Origin: RZYY01 sp036794825
Lineage (GTDB): Bacteria > Bacteroidota > Bacteroidia > Bacteroidales > 4484-276
Reading direction: 5' to 3'
Length of the DNA: 64,000 bases
Assembly: GCA_036794825.1 (NCBI GenBank)
Contig: DAIRGA010000008.1
Span: forward strand, 62,001-126,000
Below the pieces are notes generated by a model that had not been told where the DNA came from, made no database searches, and was given only the letters and a program-made list of their open reading frames with translations. A program made the position numbers and the translations under genes. This document shows positions 1 to 9,146 of the stretch, in pieces; position 1 is the first letter of the stretch, and every line of letters begins with the position of its first letter.

Positions 1-1940
1 CAATGGAAGTCTTGCCGGCGGTTCTGACCTCAGTTACTACTACCATCGTTGCTTTTTCTCCGCTGTTATTCCTTACCGGCAATTTCGAATTCAGCCGCGA
101 TATTGGCTGGGTAGTGATCGTGAGCCTCTCCATTTCGCTGGTTGAAGCCTTTTTTGTTTTGCCGGCACACCTCGCAAGTAGTCGCGTTTTAAATGAAAAA
201 CAGCGCGACCATAAAACCAACATGTTTCGGAACGCACTTGATAAATTCATCGCTTTCAACCGTGATAAAATTTATGGCAATATCATCCGATTCATAATTC
301 GCTGGAAATGGGTGATGCTCGTAGCTCCGGTAGCCTTGATTCTGATTACGATTGGCCTGTTCCGGGGCGGCTTTATTCAGGCAACCTTTTTTCCTTCTAT
401 TCCATTCGATCAGTTCAATATTAACCTTGCCTTCACACCAGGAACCGGTGAAGAGAAAACCATGCAGTACCTCAGGCAATTTGAAGATGCAATTTGGGAG
501 GTTAATAAGGAGTTGATGGATGAATTCAACGATCCCAATCCATTTGTGGTTTATAGCTTTATCAACCTGGGTAATGCTTTTTCAGGGAAAGAGGTTGGTG
601 CTCATTCAGGCAATATCTTTGTTAATCTCCGGAACATGGAAGGTGCGCCGGTTTCGAGTTTTGAAATTGTAAACCGGGTACGGGATAAAATTGGCCCGGT
701 GAATGAAGCCGAAAAATTTGTGGTTGGCGGGCGCAATACCTTTGGAAATCCCATTTCGATTGCACTTCTTGGCCAGAATTTCAGCCAGTTGGAAGCAGCC
801 AGGGATTTTCTCGTAAGCAGAATGAAGGAGTTTCCCGAGCTCAGGGATCTGATTGATAACAATGCCATCGGTAAGCGGGAGGTTCAGCTCCAGCCCAGGC
901 CTGATGCTTATTTTCTCGGCTTAAACCGCGCTGAGATAGCCAACCAGGTGCGTAACGGTTTTTTCGGCAGCCAGGCGCAAAGGCTTCAGGTGGGTAAAGA
1001 TGAGGTAAGGGTATGGGTTCGTTATCCTGCCGAGGATCGCTACAACATCGGTCAGCTTGAAACCATGAAAATCAGAACTGCTAAAGGTGAATACGCCCTG
1101 AGCGAGGTTGCTGATTACAACATTGCGCGTGGCCCGGTGAGCATCAACCGATACAACGGACAGAAAGAGATCAGGGTGGATGCCGAATTGGTAAACCCGT
1201 ACGAACCTGTCCCGCCAATTCTTGAAAGAGTCAGAAATGAAATTTTACCGGAACTGACGCAGCTTTTTCCTGGCGTAGAGGTTGATTTTCAGGGGCAAAG
1301 CCGCGACAGCGCCGAGTCATCCGGCGACCTTGCCAGGAGTTATCTGATAGCATTTATCATCATTTTGGCGCTTATTATGATCCATTTTCGCTCCATCATG
1401 CAGGCTTTGATTGTCGTATTGATGATTCCCCTTTCGATCCTGGGAGCCATCTGGGGTCATGGTATCGAAGGTATTCCGGTTTCGATGCTCAGCGTTTGGG
1501 GGATGGTGGCCCTATCAGGTGTAATCATCAACGATGCCATAGTTTACCTGGCCAAGTATAACAGCCTTCTCCAAGAGGGTCTTTCGGTGACGAACGCGGC
1601 GTATCGTGCAGGACTGACCCGTTTTCGCCCGATTCTCCTCACTACCATTACAACCACCGTCGGCCTTTATCCAATTATTCTCGAAACCAGCTTCCAGGCG
1701 CAGTTTCTCAGGCCTATGGCGGTTACTCTTGCTTATGGCGTGATGATCGGAACGGGGTTTATTCTCTTGTTCTTTCCTGTACTCATCATCCTGCTCAACG
1801 ACCTGCGATTTGCCTCCATAAGTCTTTGGAGGAGATTCATTTTCTGGTACAACGGTAGTTTGCCCGAAGGAAAAACCCTTGTACCTGTGCGTGAAGAGCT
1901 GGAACCAGCCGTCAGACAACAAAAAATAACCATGGATTGA
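1..1940 (+). CDS. RND efflux transporter, C-terminal part (cut by window edge)
   Basis: This is the last 645 or so residues of an inner-membrane RND (AcrB/CzcA-type) proton-driven pump; the reading frame is open at base 1, so the real start lies outside the window. Visible order: a membrane segment pair at about residues 4-55, a cytoplasmic stretch, a transmembrane helix near 100-120, a periplasmic porter domain (about 125-440), then a cluster of hydrophobic helices (about 445-600) that includes the motif SMLSVWGMVALSGVIINDAI, typical of the RND helices. The TolC-like gene begins 1 bp after the stop, so pump and outer-membrane channel are almost certainly co-transcribed; the membrane fusion protein is presumably upstream. 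Substrate cannot be told from this fragment. Family assignment is secure. Confidence 0.93.
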   Translation, partial: MEVLPAVLTSVTTTIVAFSPLLFLTGNFEFSRDIGWVVIVSLSISLVEAFFVLPAHLASSRVLNEKQRDHKTNMFRNALDKFIAFNRDKIYGNIIRFIIRWKWVMLVAPVALILITIGLFRGGFIQATFFPSIPFDQFNINLAFTPGTGEEKTMQYLRQFEDAIWEVNKELMDEFNDPNPFVVYSFINLGNAFSGKEVGAHSGNIFVNLRNMEGAPVSSFEIVNRVRDKIGPVNEAEKFVVGGRNTFGNPISIALLGQNFSQLEAARDFLVSRMKEFPELRDLIDNNAIGKREVQLQPRPDAYFLGLNRAEIANQVRNGFFGSQAQRLQVGKDEVRVWVRYPAEDRYNIGQLETMKIRTAKGEYALSEVADYNIARGPVSINRYNGQKEIRVDAELVNPYEPVPPILERVRNEILPELTQLFPGVEVDFQGQSRDSAESSGDLARSYLIAFIIILALIMIHFRSIMQALIVVLMIPLSILGAIWGHGIEGIPVSMLSVWGMVALSGVIINDAIVYLAKYNSLLQEGLSVTNAAYRAGLTRFRPILLTTITTTVGLYPIILETSFQAQFLRPMAVTLAYGVMIGTGFILLFFPVLIILLNDLRFASISLWRRFIFWYNGSLPEGKTLVPVREELEPAVRQQKITMD

Positions 1941-1941
1941 G

Positions 1942-3294
1942 ATGATGAAAATCTTTAAATATCAACCAACCCCTTCGTTTATGCGTTTAGCTTTGATTTC
2001 CATATTGGCATTTATCGTGCAGGCTATGCCGGGGCAGGATACGCTGAGATTATCTCTCAATGATGCCATTAGCCTGGGTTTGAAGCAAAACTACAATATC
2101 ACCATCAGCGAACAGGAACTACGCATTGCCCAAAACAACAACACGCCGGAGGCTGCCGGAAGGTACCCGTCTTTTGATTTCAGAGCCACACAGGGCAACA
2201 GTTTCCTCGACTCCGAAAGCCGCACCCGGGATGGAGAAAGGGATCAGATGTACACCAATTACATCTCCCCGGTTGTCACCCTTAACTGGACTATTTTTGA
2301 CGGCTTCAGGGTAAACATCACCAAAAAAAATCTCGAAGACCTCGAAAGCCTGTCCGAAGGTTTTTCGGCACTCATAGTTCAAAATACCGTCCAGGCCATC
2401 ATTCTGGCCTATAACAATTTGCTTTTACAACAGGAAAAGCTGGCGGTTTTCGACGAACTGAAATCACTTTCACGCGATCGCTTACTCTATATTAAAACGA
2501 AGCAGGAATTCGGCAGCGCCGTAACTTTTGATGTGCTTTTGGCCAACGATAATTACCTCACTGATTCTGTCAACTACCTTCAGCAGGAATCTTCCATCCG
2601 CAATGCTGCACTGTTGCTAAAACTCCTGCTTGCCCTTGATGACACTGCGGAACTGTCATTGACCGATAGCTTTTCGGTAAAAATGGAAACCTATGATTTT
2701 GAGGACTTAAAGCGTAAAATGTTTAGCAACAACCGGACGTTGCTCAATCAATTACTGAATCAGAAGATTTACGAAAATTCAACCGAGCTGGCACAAAGCA
2801 GCAAATACCCGGAACTTTTTCTGACCAGCGGCGCCGATTATGCCACCACGCGGCAGAGATTTGTCAACGATGAGGCCTCAACAGCCTACTCATTTGGCTA
2901 TTACGCTAATTTTACCCTTCGGTTCAATATTTACAACGGCGGCGCCACCCGCAGAGCTTTTCAGAATGCGGTTATCAACGAAAATATCGGCATGATCGAA
3001 ATAGAGCAGATGCGCAAAAACCTTGGCAATCAGTTACATAATCAATACGACCAATTCCTGATCCGTAAAAAACTGCTCACCGTGGCAGAATCGTCGCAGC
3101 AAAGCGCCTGCCTGAATCTGCAAATTGCCGAGGAGCGTTTCAAATCCGGAGCCATCAACTCATTCAATTACAGAGATGTACAGCTTAGTTATCTCAACGC
3201 TTCCATTCGCAGGCTCGAAGCCATTTTCAACCTTATAAGTACCGAAACCGACATTTTGAGACTTACTGGCGGTATTGTTTCTGATAATAATTGA
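1942..3294 (+). CDS. TolC-family outer membrane efflux protein
   Basis: A 450-residue outer-membrane channel of the TolC/OEP family. A hydrophobic signal segment (about residues 14-31, ending near AMPGQ) is followed by two repeats of the OEP helical hairpin (about 40-235 and 260-445); LSLNDAISLGLKQNYNI is the usual N-terminal signature. It starts 1 bp after the stop of the RND pump gene, so the two form a tripartite efflux operon. The length agrees with the family. The next gene (GH130-receiver fusion) begins about 86 bp later at its likely start and is functionally unrelated, so this is probably the last member of the efflux operon. Confidence 0.93.
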   Translation: MMKIFKYQPTPSFMRLALISILAFIVQAMPGQDTLRLSLNDAISLGLKQNYNITISEQELRIAQNNNTPEAAGRYPSFDFRATQGNSFLDSESRTRDGERDQMYTNYISPVVTLNWTIFDGFRVNITKKNLEDLESLSEGFSALIVQNTVQAIILAYNNLLLQQEKLAVFDELKSLSRDRLLYIKTKQEFGSAVTFDVLLANDNYLTDSVNYLQQESSIRNAALLLKLLLALDDTAELSLTDSFSVKMETYDFEDLKRKMFSNNRTLLNQLLNQKIYENSTELAQSSKYPELFLTSGADYATTRQRFVNDEASTAYSFGYYANFTLRFNIYNGGATRRAFQNAVINENIGMIEIEQMRKNLGNQLHNQYDQFLIRKKLLTVAESSQQSACLNLQIAEERFKSGAINSFNYRDVQLSYLNASIRRLEAIFNLISTETDILRLTGGIVSDNN

Positions 3295-3380
3295 TCCTGA
3301 ATCAAAATTCGATCAGATTACTGTCAATCATATTTTTTCTACATTTGGAACGAATTATTAATCATACAATTCGCAACCAA

Positions 3381-5252
3381 ATGAGCACAACGATTAATCG
3401 CAGCAACCTGAGGTTCACTTCTGATCCAAGAAGGGTTATCGTTCGTTTTTTCTTTCCTGGACCCGAAACCAGGGTTCAGTCAATTATCCAGAAAGTTGTG
3501 GACATGCCAGAGCAGGCAGCCTTACTGTCTCTTAACCAGACTTTAAGGGATTTCTCAGGTCGGCATCGAAATATTTCAAAGATTTTTCAGAAACATTTCG
3601 ATAGGGTCAGAGACATCATATCGGGTCGTAACGGCGACCTTAGCCAGTTATCAGAATACAAGAAAATGTTAATAGGTTCTTTCTTTACCAGTGAATATTC
3701 CATCGAATCCGCTGCATTTTTCAATCCATCAATGGTCGAAGATCCCGATCAGACTGGGTTGCAGGAGGGGCAGAAAAGGGTGATCATCAGCTTCAGAGCT
3801 ACCGGCGAAGGACATATTTCATCAATAGTATTCCGCGGCGGCGTGCTGGATAAAGAAGGCAACCTTGATGTTCGTACCCCCGGTAAGTTGGTTGACGAAG
3901 CTGAGGCAATCCGCAATTATGTTTACCAGAAAGAAGCCTTTTGCCAAAAGCTGAACGAAATGCACACCGAAAATGCTATCGTTAAACATGTAATGGATAA
4001 GTTGCGGTTTGAGTTCGATTACAACGAGTTATCTAATGCAATAGAAGCTACAATCAGGGAGACGAATCCGGATTATCACCAGAAAAAGATGTTGCAGACC
4101 ATCACCTGGCTGGCTGACTCTCACTACGAAATCTCATTTTCGCTTGATACAGCAATATCTGAAAGAGTAATTTTCCCTATCGCCGCAGCCGAAAGCAATG
4201 GTATCGAAGATGCGCGTTTTGTAAAATTTACCGATAACGACGGCAGTGTAAAGTATTACGCCACCTACACGGCCTACAATGGATTTACCATCCTGCCCAA
4301 GCTGGTTGAGACTAAAAATTTCTACCATTTTAAAATAATGCCAATTCATGGCGAAAACGCCCAAAACAAGGGAATGGCGATTTTCCCAAGAAAAATCAGA
4401 GGTAAATATGCCATGCTTTCGCGGTTGGATGGTGTGAATAACTACATCATGTTTTCAGATACTATCAATCTGTGGCATGACGCAAAAAAGATTCAGGAGC
4501 CAAAATTTCCGTGGGAATTTATTCAGATCGGAAACTGCGGGTCGCCCATCGAAACCGAGCATGGCTGGCTGGTTATTACGCATGGCGTTGGCACTATGCG
4601 CAAATACAGCCTCGGCGCCACTTTGCTCGATCTTGACGACCCTACAAAAATAATCGGACAGTTAAGCGAGCCTCTGCTTTCGCCCAATGAAGAAGAGCGT
4701 GAGGGGTATGTTCCAAATGTTGTCTATTCATGCGGTTCGATTATTCACAACGATCACCTGGTTATTCCTTATGCCATGAGCGATACAGCTTCAACCTTTG
4801 CCACCGTTCCACTGGATGAGTTGTTTAGCAGGCTTGTCCCTTCTGATCACCGGAAGGGCAGGAAATCAGAGGCGCACGTAACCTCAAAAGCTAGGGTTCT
4901 GGTTGTTGATGATGAAGTAATCAACCAGAAAGTGATTACGGAGATGCTTAAATCAGACAATTTTGAAGTAGAAATTGCTCCCGATGGCATAGTTGCTCTG
5001 ATGCAGATTGCCAAAGGCAAATTTGACCTTATTCTCTCCGATATTAACATGCCCAATTTTGACGGCTATCAGCTGCTGGAATACATGAAACAGAGCAACA
5101 TTGATATCCCCGTAGTTTTTATGTCAGGTTACACCAGCGAGGAAGATGAGATAAAGGGTTTGCGGATGGGCGCAGTAGAATACATTAAAAAACCCATTGA
5201 TCGTGATTTGTTGCTTCTCCGGCTTAACAGGTTGCTGAAGAAAACTCTATGA
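3381..5252 (+). CDS. GH130-like glycoside phosphorylase/hydrolase fused to a response-regulator receiver domain
   Basis: This 623-residue protein begins NRSNLRF.SDPRRVIVRFF, as seen in Bacteroidota GH130 proteins. The five-bladed beta-propeller region (about 20-480) contains the family motifs GIEDARF and IGNCGSPIETEHGWLVITHG. GH130 enzymes phosphorolyse or hydrolyse beta-mannosides. After a short linker, residues about 503-620 form a complete receiver domain: VLVVDDE acidic pocket, phosphoacceptor Asp554 in LILSDINMP, and the Lys of YIKKPI. A TTG at 3291 in the same frame would add 30 residues, but the ATG at 3381 matches where family homology starts and avoids overlap with the upstream gene. 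A glycosidase carrying a phospho-receiver is unusual. It converges on a GT4 glycosyltransferase gene 36 bp away. Whether it acts as a phosphorylase or a hydrolase cannot be decided by eye. Confidence 0.85.
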   Translation: MSTTINRSNLRFTSDPRRVIVRFFFPGPETRVQSIIQKVVDMPEQAALLSLNQTLRDFSGRHRNISKIFQKHFDRVRDIISGRNGDLSQLSEYKKMLIGSFFTSEYSIESAAFFNPSMVEDPDQTGLQEGQKRVIISFRATGEGHISSIVFRGGVLDKEGNLDVRTPGKLVDEAEAIRNYVYQKEAFCQKLNEMHTENAIVKHVMDKLRFEFDYNELSNAIEATIRETNPDYHQKKMLQTITWLADSHYEISFSLDTAISERVIFPIAAAESNGIEDARFVKFTDNDGSVKYYATYTAYNGFTILPKLVETKNFYHFKIMPIHGENAQNKGMAIFPRKIRGKYAMLSRLDGVNNYIMFSDTINLWHDAKKIQEPKFPWEFIQIGNCGSPIETEHGWLVITHGVGTMRKYSLGATLLDLDDPTKIIGQLSEPLLSPNEEEREGYVPNVVYSCGSIIHNDHLVIPYAMSDTASTFATVPLDELFSRLVPSDHRKGRKSEAHVTSKARVLVVDDEVINQKVITEMLKSDNFEVEIAPDGIVALMQIAKGKFDLILSDINMPNFDGYQLLEYMKQSNIDIPVVFMSGYTSEEDEIKGLRMGAVEYIKKPIDRDLLLLRLNRLLKKTL

Positions 5253-5288
5253 ATCAATAAGTTGATCTGAAAATTGCTCTTCAGCGAA

Positions 5289-7514
5289 TTAAAACTCGAT
5301 GTTTTCGGTCACGATCAGCCACGACAGGAGGTAAGCTATCAGGCTTTCTGCACCCTGATTGCGGCTAACGCAAAACTCTTCCAGACCATCGTTGCAGCCG
5401 TTGGTTTCTTCGTCGTAAAGAGGCATACCCAGATCATTGTTTCCAAAAAACCACTCAAAGCTGATCCTCATCTTTTCTTTGTACCTGCTATCTTTCAGTA
5501 CTTTATGCGCGTTGCGATACATCATTATCATAGCCATAGCGTCAATGGGTTGCTGTGCAAATGCTGTTTCATCCTCAACAGGGCGCAGCCATCTGCCATT
5601 TCCAATTAAAGTGAGATGATGGTTTGCAAAGCATTTTTTCTCCAGGAAAGTCATGCTTTCGATCGCAATGTCAAGGTATTCAGGTTTTTCGGTTATTTCG
5701 TGCGCCAGAAACAGAGCGCCTGGCAAAAGTCCGTTGTCGTATGTTAGCGTTGGTTCAAACCATCGCCACTCGTCATGACTGTGGCGTTGAAATTTATGAC
5801 AGAGACTTTCGGCAAGATTGTCGAGTATTTTGACGTATTGTTCCTGGTCTGGAAATCGCTGTAAATAGTGGTAAATTCCCATAATGCAGTTGGTGTAACC
5901 CCTGGCATACCGCATTTTACCAAAATGATGCAAAGCATTGTGAAACAGTTCCATAGCCAGTTGAAAATAAGAATCAGCCGGTGCGAATCTGATGGTAAAT
6001 CCCAGCGCCCACACCGTCCGTCCGAAAGCATCGTCCGAAGCCAGATCTTCGGTTACATTTCGCCAGTAATTCAGGTAGTTTTTAAACGATCCGTCGGTAT
6101 TCAGCATGTAAACCATATAGGCCATGTAGCGATGGATGAGCGGCAGGTATTTCGGATCCTTAAACCGGTGATAGGCTTTCACGCAAACAATCAGCGCTCT
6201 TGCATTGTCGTCGAGGCTGTAACCGGTCTTATAATCGGCAACGTTGCTTCTGGCATGTTGCACTATCCCGGTGTCGTCAGTGAGCCGCTCCAGATGTCTT
6301 ATGTTAAAGTCAGGAAGTTGAAACTGAAATTCCCGCTCTTTCCCGTTTGCCGATTTTACCTGGGTGATAAGATGCTGAAAAACATCAAGGTAAGCCAGAC
6401 CAATTTTTGGCCATGCTATCGTTAAGCCATATTCATAGGCATTTTGCTGGAGCGTTGTCATTAAAGCCGGATCGTCAAATAAATCGTTGACAACAGCAGC
6501 CAGACCACGATAATCTTTGAATTCAAACAGCCTTCCGCGTTCAGGTGTGAGCAGCTCTTCAGCATGCCAGTAGGGGGTAGAAACAACAGCAGCGCCACCT
6601 GCCACGGCATAGGCCAGGGTTCCGCTGGTAATCTGCGCCTTGTTGAGGTAAGGGGTTACGTAAACATCAGCAGCAAGCAGGTAATTCATCAATTCGCTTT
6701 CCGAAACATATTGATTCAAAAACTCCACATGATTTTGCATTTCCAGATCAACTGTCAGTTTTTCGAGGTATTCACGATACTCTTCGCCTGCATATTTTAT
6801 CACATGGGGATGCGTTTTGCCCAGGATCACATACAGCACATCAGGATGCTTTGCAGCAATTGCCGGTAGAGCTTTTATCGTTGTTTCGATTCCTTTGCTA
6901 CGGCCGATCAGTCCAAAAGTTAACATTACCTTTCTGCCTTTCCAGCTCTCAGGCCTTTTCACCTCACCTTTATTTATGTTGCTGAAGTCTGGGACACCAT
7001 GTTCGATTCTGAGTATCTTGTTTTCGGGAACCCTAAAAACAGATTGAAGGAAACCGATAGCTATGGAGTTCATTATTACTATTTTGCTGGAATATTCCGC
7101 GATTCTTTTCAGTACTTCACGTTGATGAAAAGTCGGATTGAGCAAAACGGTATGAAAAGTAGAAACGATGGGAATTTTAATTTTTTGGAGCAACGAAAGA
7201 ATCAACAAACCGCTTTCGCCGCCATAAATGCCGTACTCATGCTGGAAAAGGCAGATATCAGCGCCCGAATTATTGATATAATCAGCCTTCTCCATGTAAT
7301 CCTCCTTCATGCGGTCACGGATTGATTGCTTTACAACGGATGGATATTCATAGTTTTGCCCGAGATCGTTCATTGCTATCACTTCCAGGTCAAGCGACCA
7401 GTTGTTGATTTCTGCTGCCCGAAGTACAGACTGAACAAGGTTTTCGGTGAATGTGGCGATTCCACATTTGCGAGGAGGGTAATTCCCGATGCAGATAACT
7501 TTCATCTCTTTCAA
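5289..7514 (-). CDS. GT4-family glycosyltransferase with C-terminal alpha-toroid-like domain
   Basis: A 741-residue two-part protein. Residues 1 to about 395 are a GT-B glycosyltransferase of family GT4: an N-terminal NYPPRKCGIATFTENL glycine loop, GLIGRSKGIETTIKAL at the start of the second Rossmann half, and ITSGTLAYA.AGGAAVVSTPYWHAEELL in place of the usual EX7E region (the first Glu looks like Gln). Residues about 400-741 are helical with repeated Tyr/Trp/Asp motifs such as GYSLDDNARALI and NVTEDLASDDAFGR, suggesting an (alpha/alpha)6 barrel like six-hairpin glycosidases. It is convergent with the GH130-receiver gene, and such GT4/GH130 neighbours suggest synthesis and turnover of a mannose-containing oligosaccharide (inference). 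An in-frame Met three codons later (7505) is an alternative start. Confidence 0.85.
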   Translation of the reverse strand: MKEMKVICIGNYPPRKCGIATFTENLVQSVLRAAEINNWSLDLEVIAMNDLGQNYEYPSVVKQSIRDRMKEDYMEKADYINNSGADICLFQHEYGIYGGESGLLILSLLQKIKIPIVSTFHTVLLNPTFHQREVLKRIAEYSSKIVIMNSIAIGFLQSVFRVPENKILRIEHGVPDFSNINKGEVKRPESWKGRKVMLTFGLIGRSKGIETTIKALPAIAAKHPDVLYVILGKTHPHVIKYAGEEYREYLEKLTVDLEMQNHVEFLNQYVSESELMNYLLAADVYVTPYLNKAQITSGTLAYAVAGGAAVVSTPYWHAEELLTPERGRLFEFKDYRGLAAVVNDLFDDPALMTTLQQNAYEYGLTIAWPKIGLAYLDVFQHLITQVKSANGKEREFQFQLPDFNIRHLERLTDDTGIVQHARSNVADYKTGYSLDDNARALIVCVKAYHRFKDPKYLPLIHRYMAYMVYMLNTDGSFKNYLNYWRNVTEDLASDDAFGRTVWALGFTIRFAPADSYFQLAMELFHNALHHFGKMRYARGYTNCIMGIYHYLQRFPDQEQYVKILDNLAESLCHKFQRHSHDEWRWFEPTLTYDNGLLPGALFLAHEITEKPEYLDIAIESMTFLEKKCFANHHLTLIGNGRWLRPVEDETAFAQQPIDAMAMIMMYRNAHKVLKDSRYKEKMRISFEWFFGNNDLGMPLYDEETNGCNDGLEEFCVSRNQGAESLIAYLLSWLIVTENIEF

Positions 7515-7593
7515 TTTTTTGTCCCTGTGGTCACTTGATTTCAGTAATCATTCAAAACAGCGTCATCACCCCCTTGATTTGAATGATATTAGG

Positions 7594-7626
7594 CAAAAAT
7601 AGAAATTAATGAATCGAAAACACAAA
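7594..7626 (-). promoter_or_regulatory. Bacteroidota-type promoter for the GT4 gene
   Basis: Read on the minus strand, TTTG (7626-7623) is followed after 21 bp by TATTTTTG (7601-7594), an exact match to the Bacteroidota -33/-7 pattern TTTG...TAnnTTTG. It lies about 80 bp upstream of the glycosyltransferase start at 7514, inside the 149-bp gap after the DUF4956 gene. Confidence 0.6.
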
Positions 7627-7663
7627 TTGCCTGAAAAATAATCCTGGTTTAATTGTTTTCCGA

Positions 7664-8353
7664 TTAATAAGTCGGTGGATTAACGTCGTCTTCGTCAAAG
7701 TAAAGATTGACGTTGATGGTGAGTCTGGAAGCGGTGAGTTCGCTAAGGAGCAACGAATTTTTCTTTTCCTCTTTGAGCGAAACATGATAAAATGCTTCGA
7801 GGACTTCATCGGAACCCACATTTTTCAGGTTTACCAGCTTAATTTTCCGGCAGTGTTTTTTTAGGATTTTTTCGATCTGGTTTTCGGTGTCAGGGCTCCC
7901 CGGGTAAGTAATCTGCAGGAGATATTCCCGCTTTTTGGATCTTCCGAAATTGGTGATGCTGAGCGCTATAATGGCCAGGTTGATAAGCAGCGTTGAGGTG
8001 ATTGCCACCGAATAGAGCCCTACGCCCGCTGCCATGCCAATTCCAAGGGAGAAGAATATAAAAACGATGTCCTGCACATCGCGCACGGCAGTTCTGAACC
8101 TGATGATGGACATGGCGCCCACCAGACCGAATGCCCGTGCCAGGTTGTTACCAATGACAAGGATCACCACAGAAGTAATCATCGAAAGAATGACCAGCGA
8201 ATTGACAAAAGTTACAGAGTAGCTCGGCCCTTTGTACACAAACCGGTAAACCTGCGAAATAATCATGCCACATAGAAAAGAGACCAGCAAGTTGCCAATA
8301 ACGGTGTAGATAGTTACGGGAAAAAGATCGAAATTCTGAAAATCCTCAAACAT
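7664..8353 (-). CDS. DUF4956 family membrane protein
   Basis: A 229-residue protein with about four transmembrane helices in residues 10-135 and a soluble C-terminal region (about 140-229). The DUF4956 signature is clear: VGAMSIIRFRTAVRD followed by DIVFIFFSLGIGMAAG. Its start overlaps the end of the VTC-domain gene by 8 bp, indicating translational coupling. DUF4956 proteins are commonly encoded beside VTC-type polyphosphate polymerase domain proteins; their biochemical role is not established. The soluble tail is probably cytoplasmic and ferredoxin-like in size, but no catalytic motif is visible. Last gene of a three-gene minus-strand operon. Confidence 0.9.
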   Translation of the reverse strand: MFEDFQNFDLFPVTIYTVIGNLLVSFLCGMIISQVYRFVYKGPSYSVTFVNSLVILSMITSVVILVIGNNLARAFGLVGAMSIIRFRTAVRDVQDIVFIFFSLGIGMAAGVGLYSVAITSTLLINLAIIALSITNFGRSKKREYLLQITYPGSPDTENQIEKILKKHCRKIKLVNLKNVGSDEVLEAFYHVSLKEEKKNSLLLSELTASRLTINVNLYFDEDDVNPPTY

Positions 8354-9143
8354 TGCGCAGGTAGTGTTTATTTTTAAAAATACGGGAATGTGAATAGACG
8401 GATGGAAGTTTTTTGGGCTTGATAAAGTTGTGGGAATCTATCGAAATCACGTACTTGGATGCCGACTGACGCTTCAGACCGAGTGTGGCAATGATGGGTT
8501 TCATCCAGGCCGGGTAATGGTCGTTAAACTTCACTTCGAGGATAAAACTATCCTTTAACGCCCGGCGCACCCGGGTTTCGTTGTAAAGTTCATCCAAAGC
8601 CGGAAAAGCTACACTGCGCAGATTTTTATCAAAAGTAACCCTGATCCCGTCATCATGAATACCCAGAAATGCCTCTCTTTCATAGATAACCAGAACTACC
8701 GGGCGCAACCGGTCGGCATGATAATGATAAAAGAAGCGTTTGAGATTGTCCTCGGCCAAAGGATATTTTGCCGTGTTCGGCAGGTTATCTCTGAACTGCC
8801 CGCCATTAAAGAGACTAAGAGCCTTGTCAAATTCGGATGGAGCTCTGTTTTTGAAAATCGGGTCTTCGTACTTACGCTTGATCTCGAAAAAAACTTTGCT
8901 GTTTTCTTCATCTGGCAGGTTGTATCCACGCAATCTGTATTTTTTTCGATGCTTTATGCCTTCAACTTTTTCAAAATAGGAAGTGAATTCAGGGGTATCG
9001 AAATAAATGCTGCGAACGGTGTAATGGTGCTCCGCCATTTTTTCCGAAAATTTATCGTACTTCACAAATGGGGCAACCATGCTGCGAAGCATATCCAACT
9101 GGTGGTTGGGCACAAAATATTTGTATTCGTATCGCAGCGGCAT
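8346..9143 (-). CDS. VTC-type polyphosphate polymerase domain protein
   Basis: A 265-residue cytoplasmic VTC domain protein (triphosphate tunnel metalloenzyme fold). Basic and acidic tunnel residues are visible in the expected order: RYEYKYFV near the N-terminus, VRSIYFDT, the basic run HRKKYRLRGY, FFEIKRKY, VVLVIYERE, and FILEVKF plus SKYVISID near the C-terminus. In yeast Vtc4 the domain makes polyphosphate from ATP; in bacteria it often pairs with DUF4956, as here (8-bp overlap downstream). It begins 3 bp after the HlyD-like gene, so the three genes form one operon. Actual polyphosphate synthesis is inferred from the family only. Confidence 0.88.
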   Translation of the reverse strand: MPLRYEYKYFVPNHQLDMLRSMVAPFVKYDKFSEKMAEHHYTVRSIYFDTPEFTSYFEKVEGIKHRKKYRLRGYNLPDEENSKVFFEIKRKYEDPIFKNRAPSEFDKALSLFNGGQFRDNLPNTAKYPLAEDNLKRFFYHYHADRLRPVVLVIYEREAFLGIHDDGIRVTFDKNLRSVAFPALDELYNETRVRRALKDSFILEVKFNDHYPAWMKPIIATLGLKRQSASKYVISIDSHNFIKPKKLPSVYSHSRIFKNKHYLRNV

Positions 9144-9146
9144 GAT

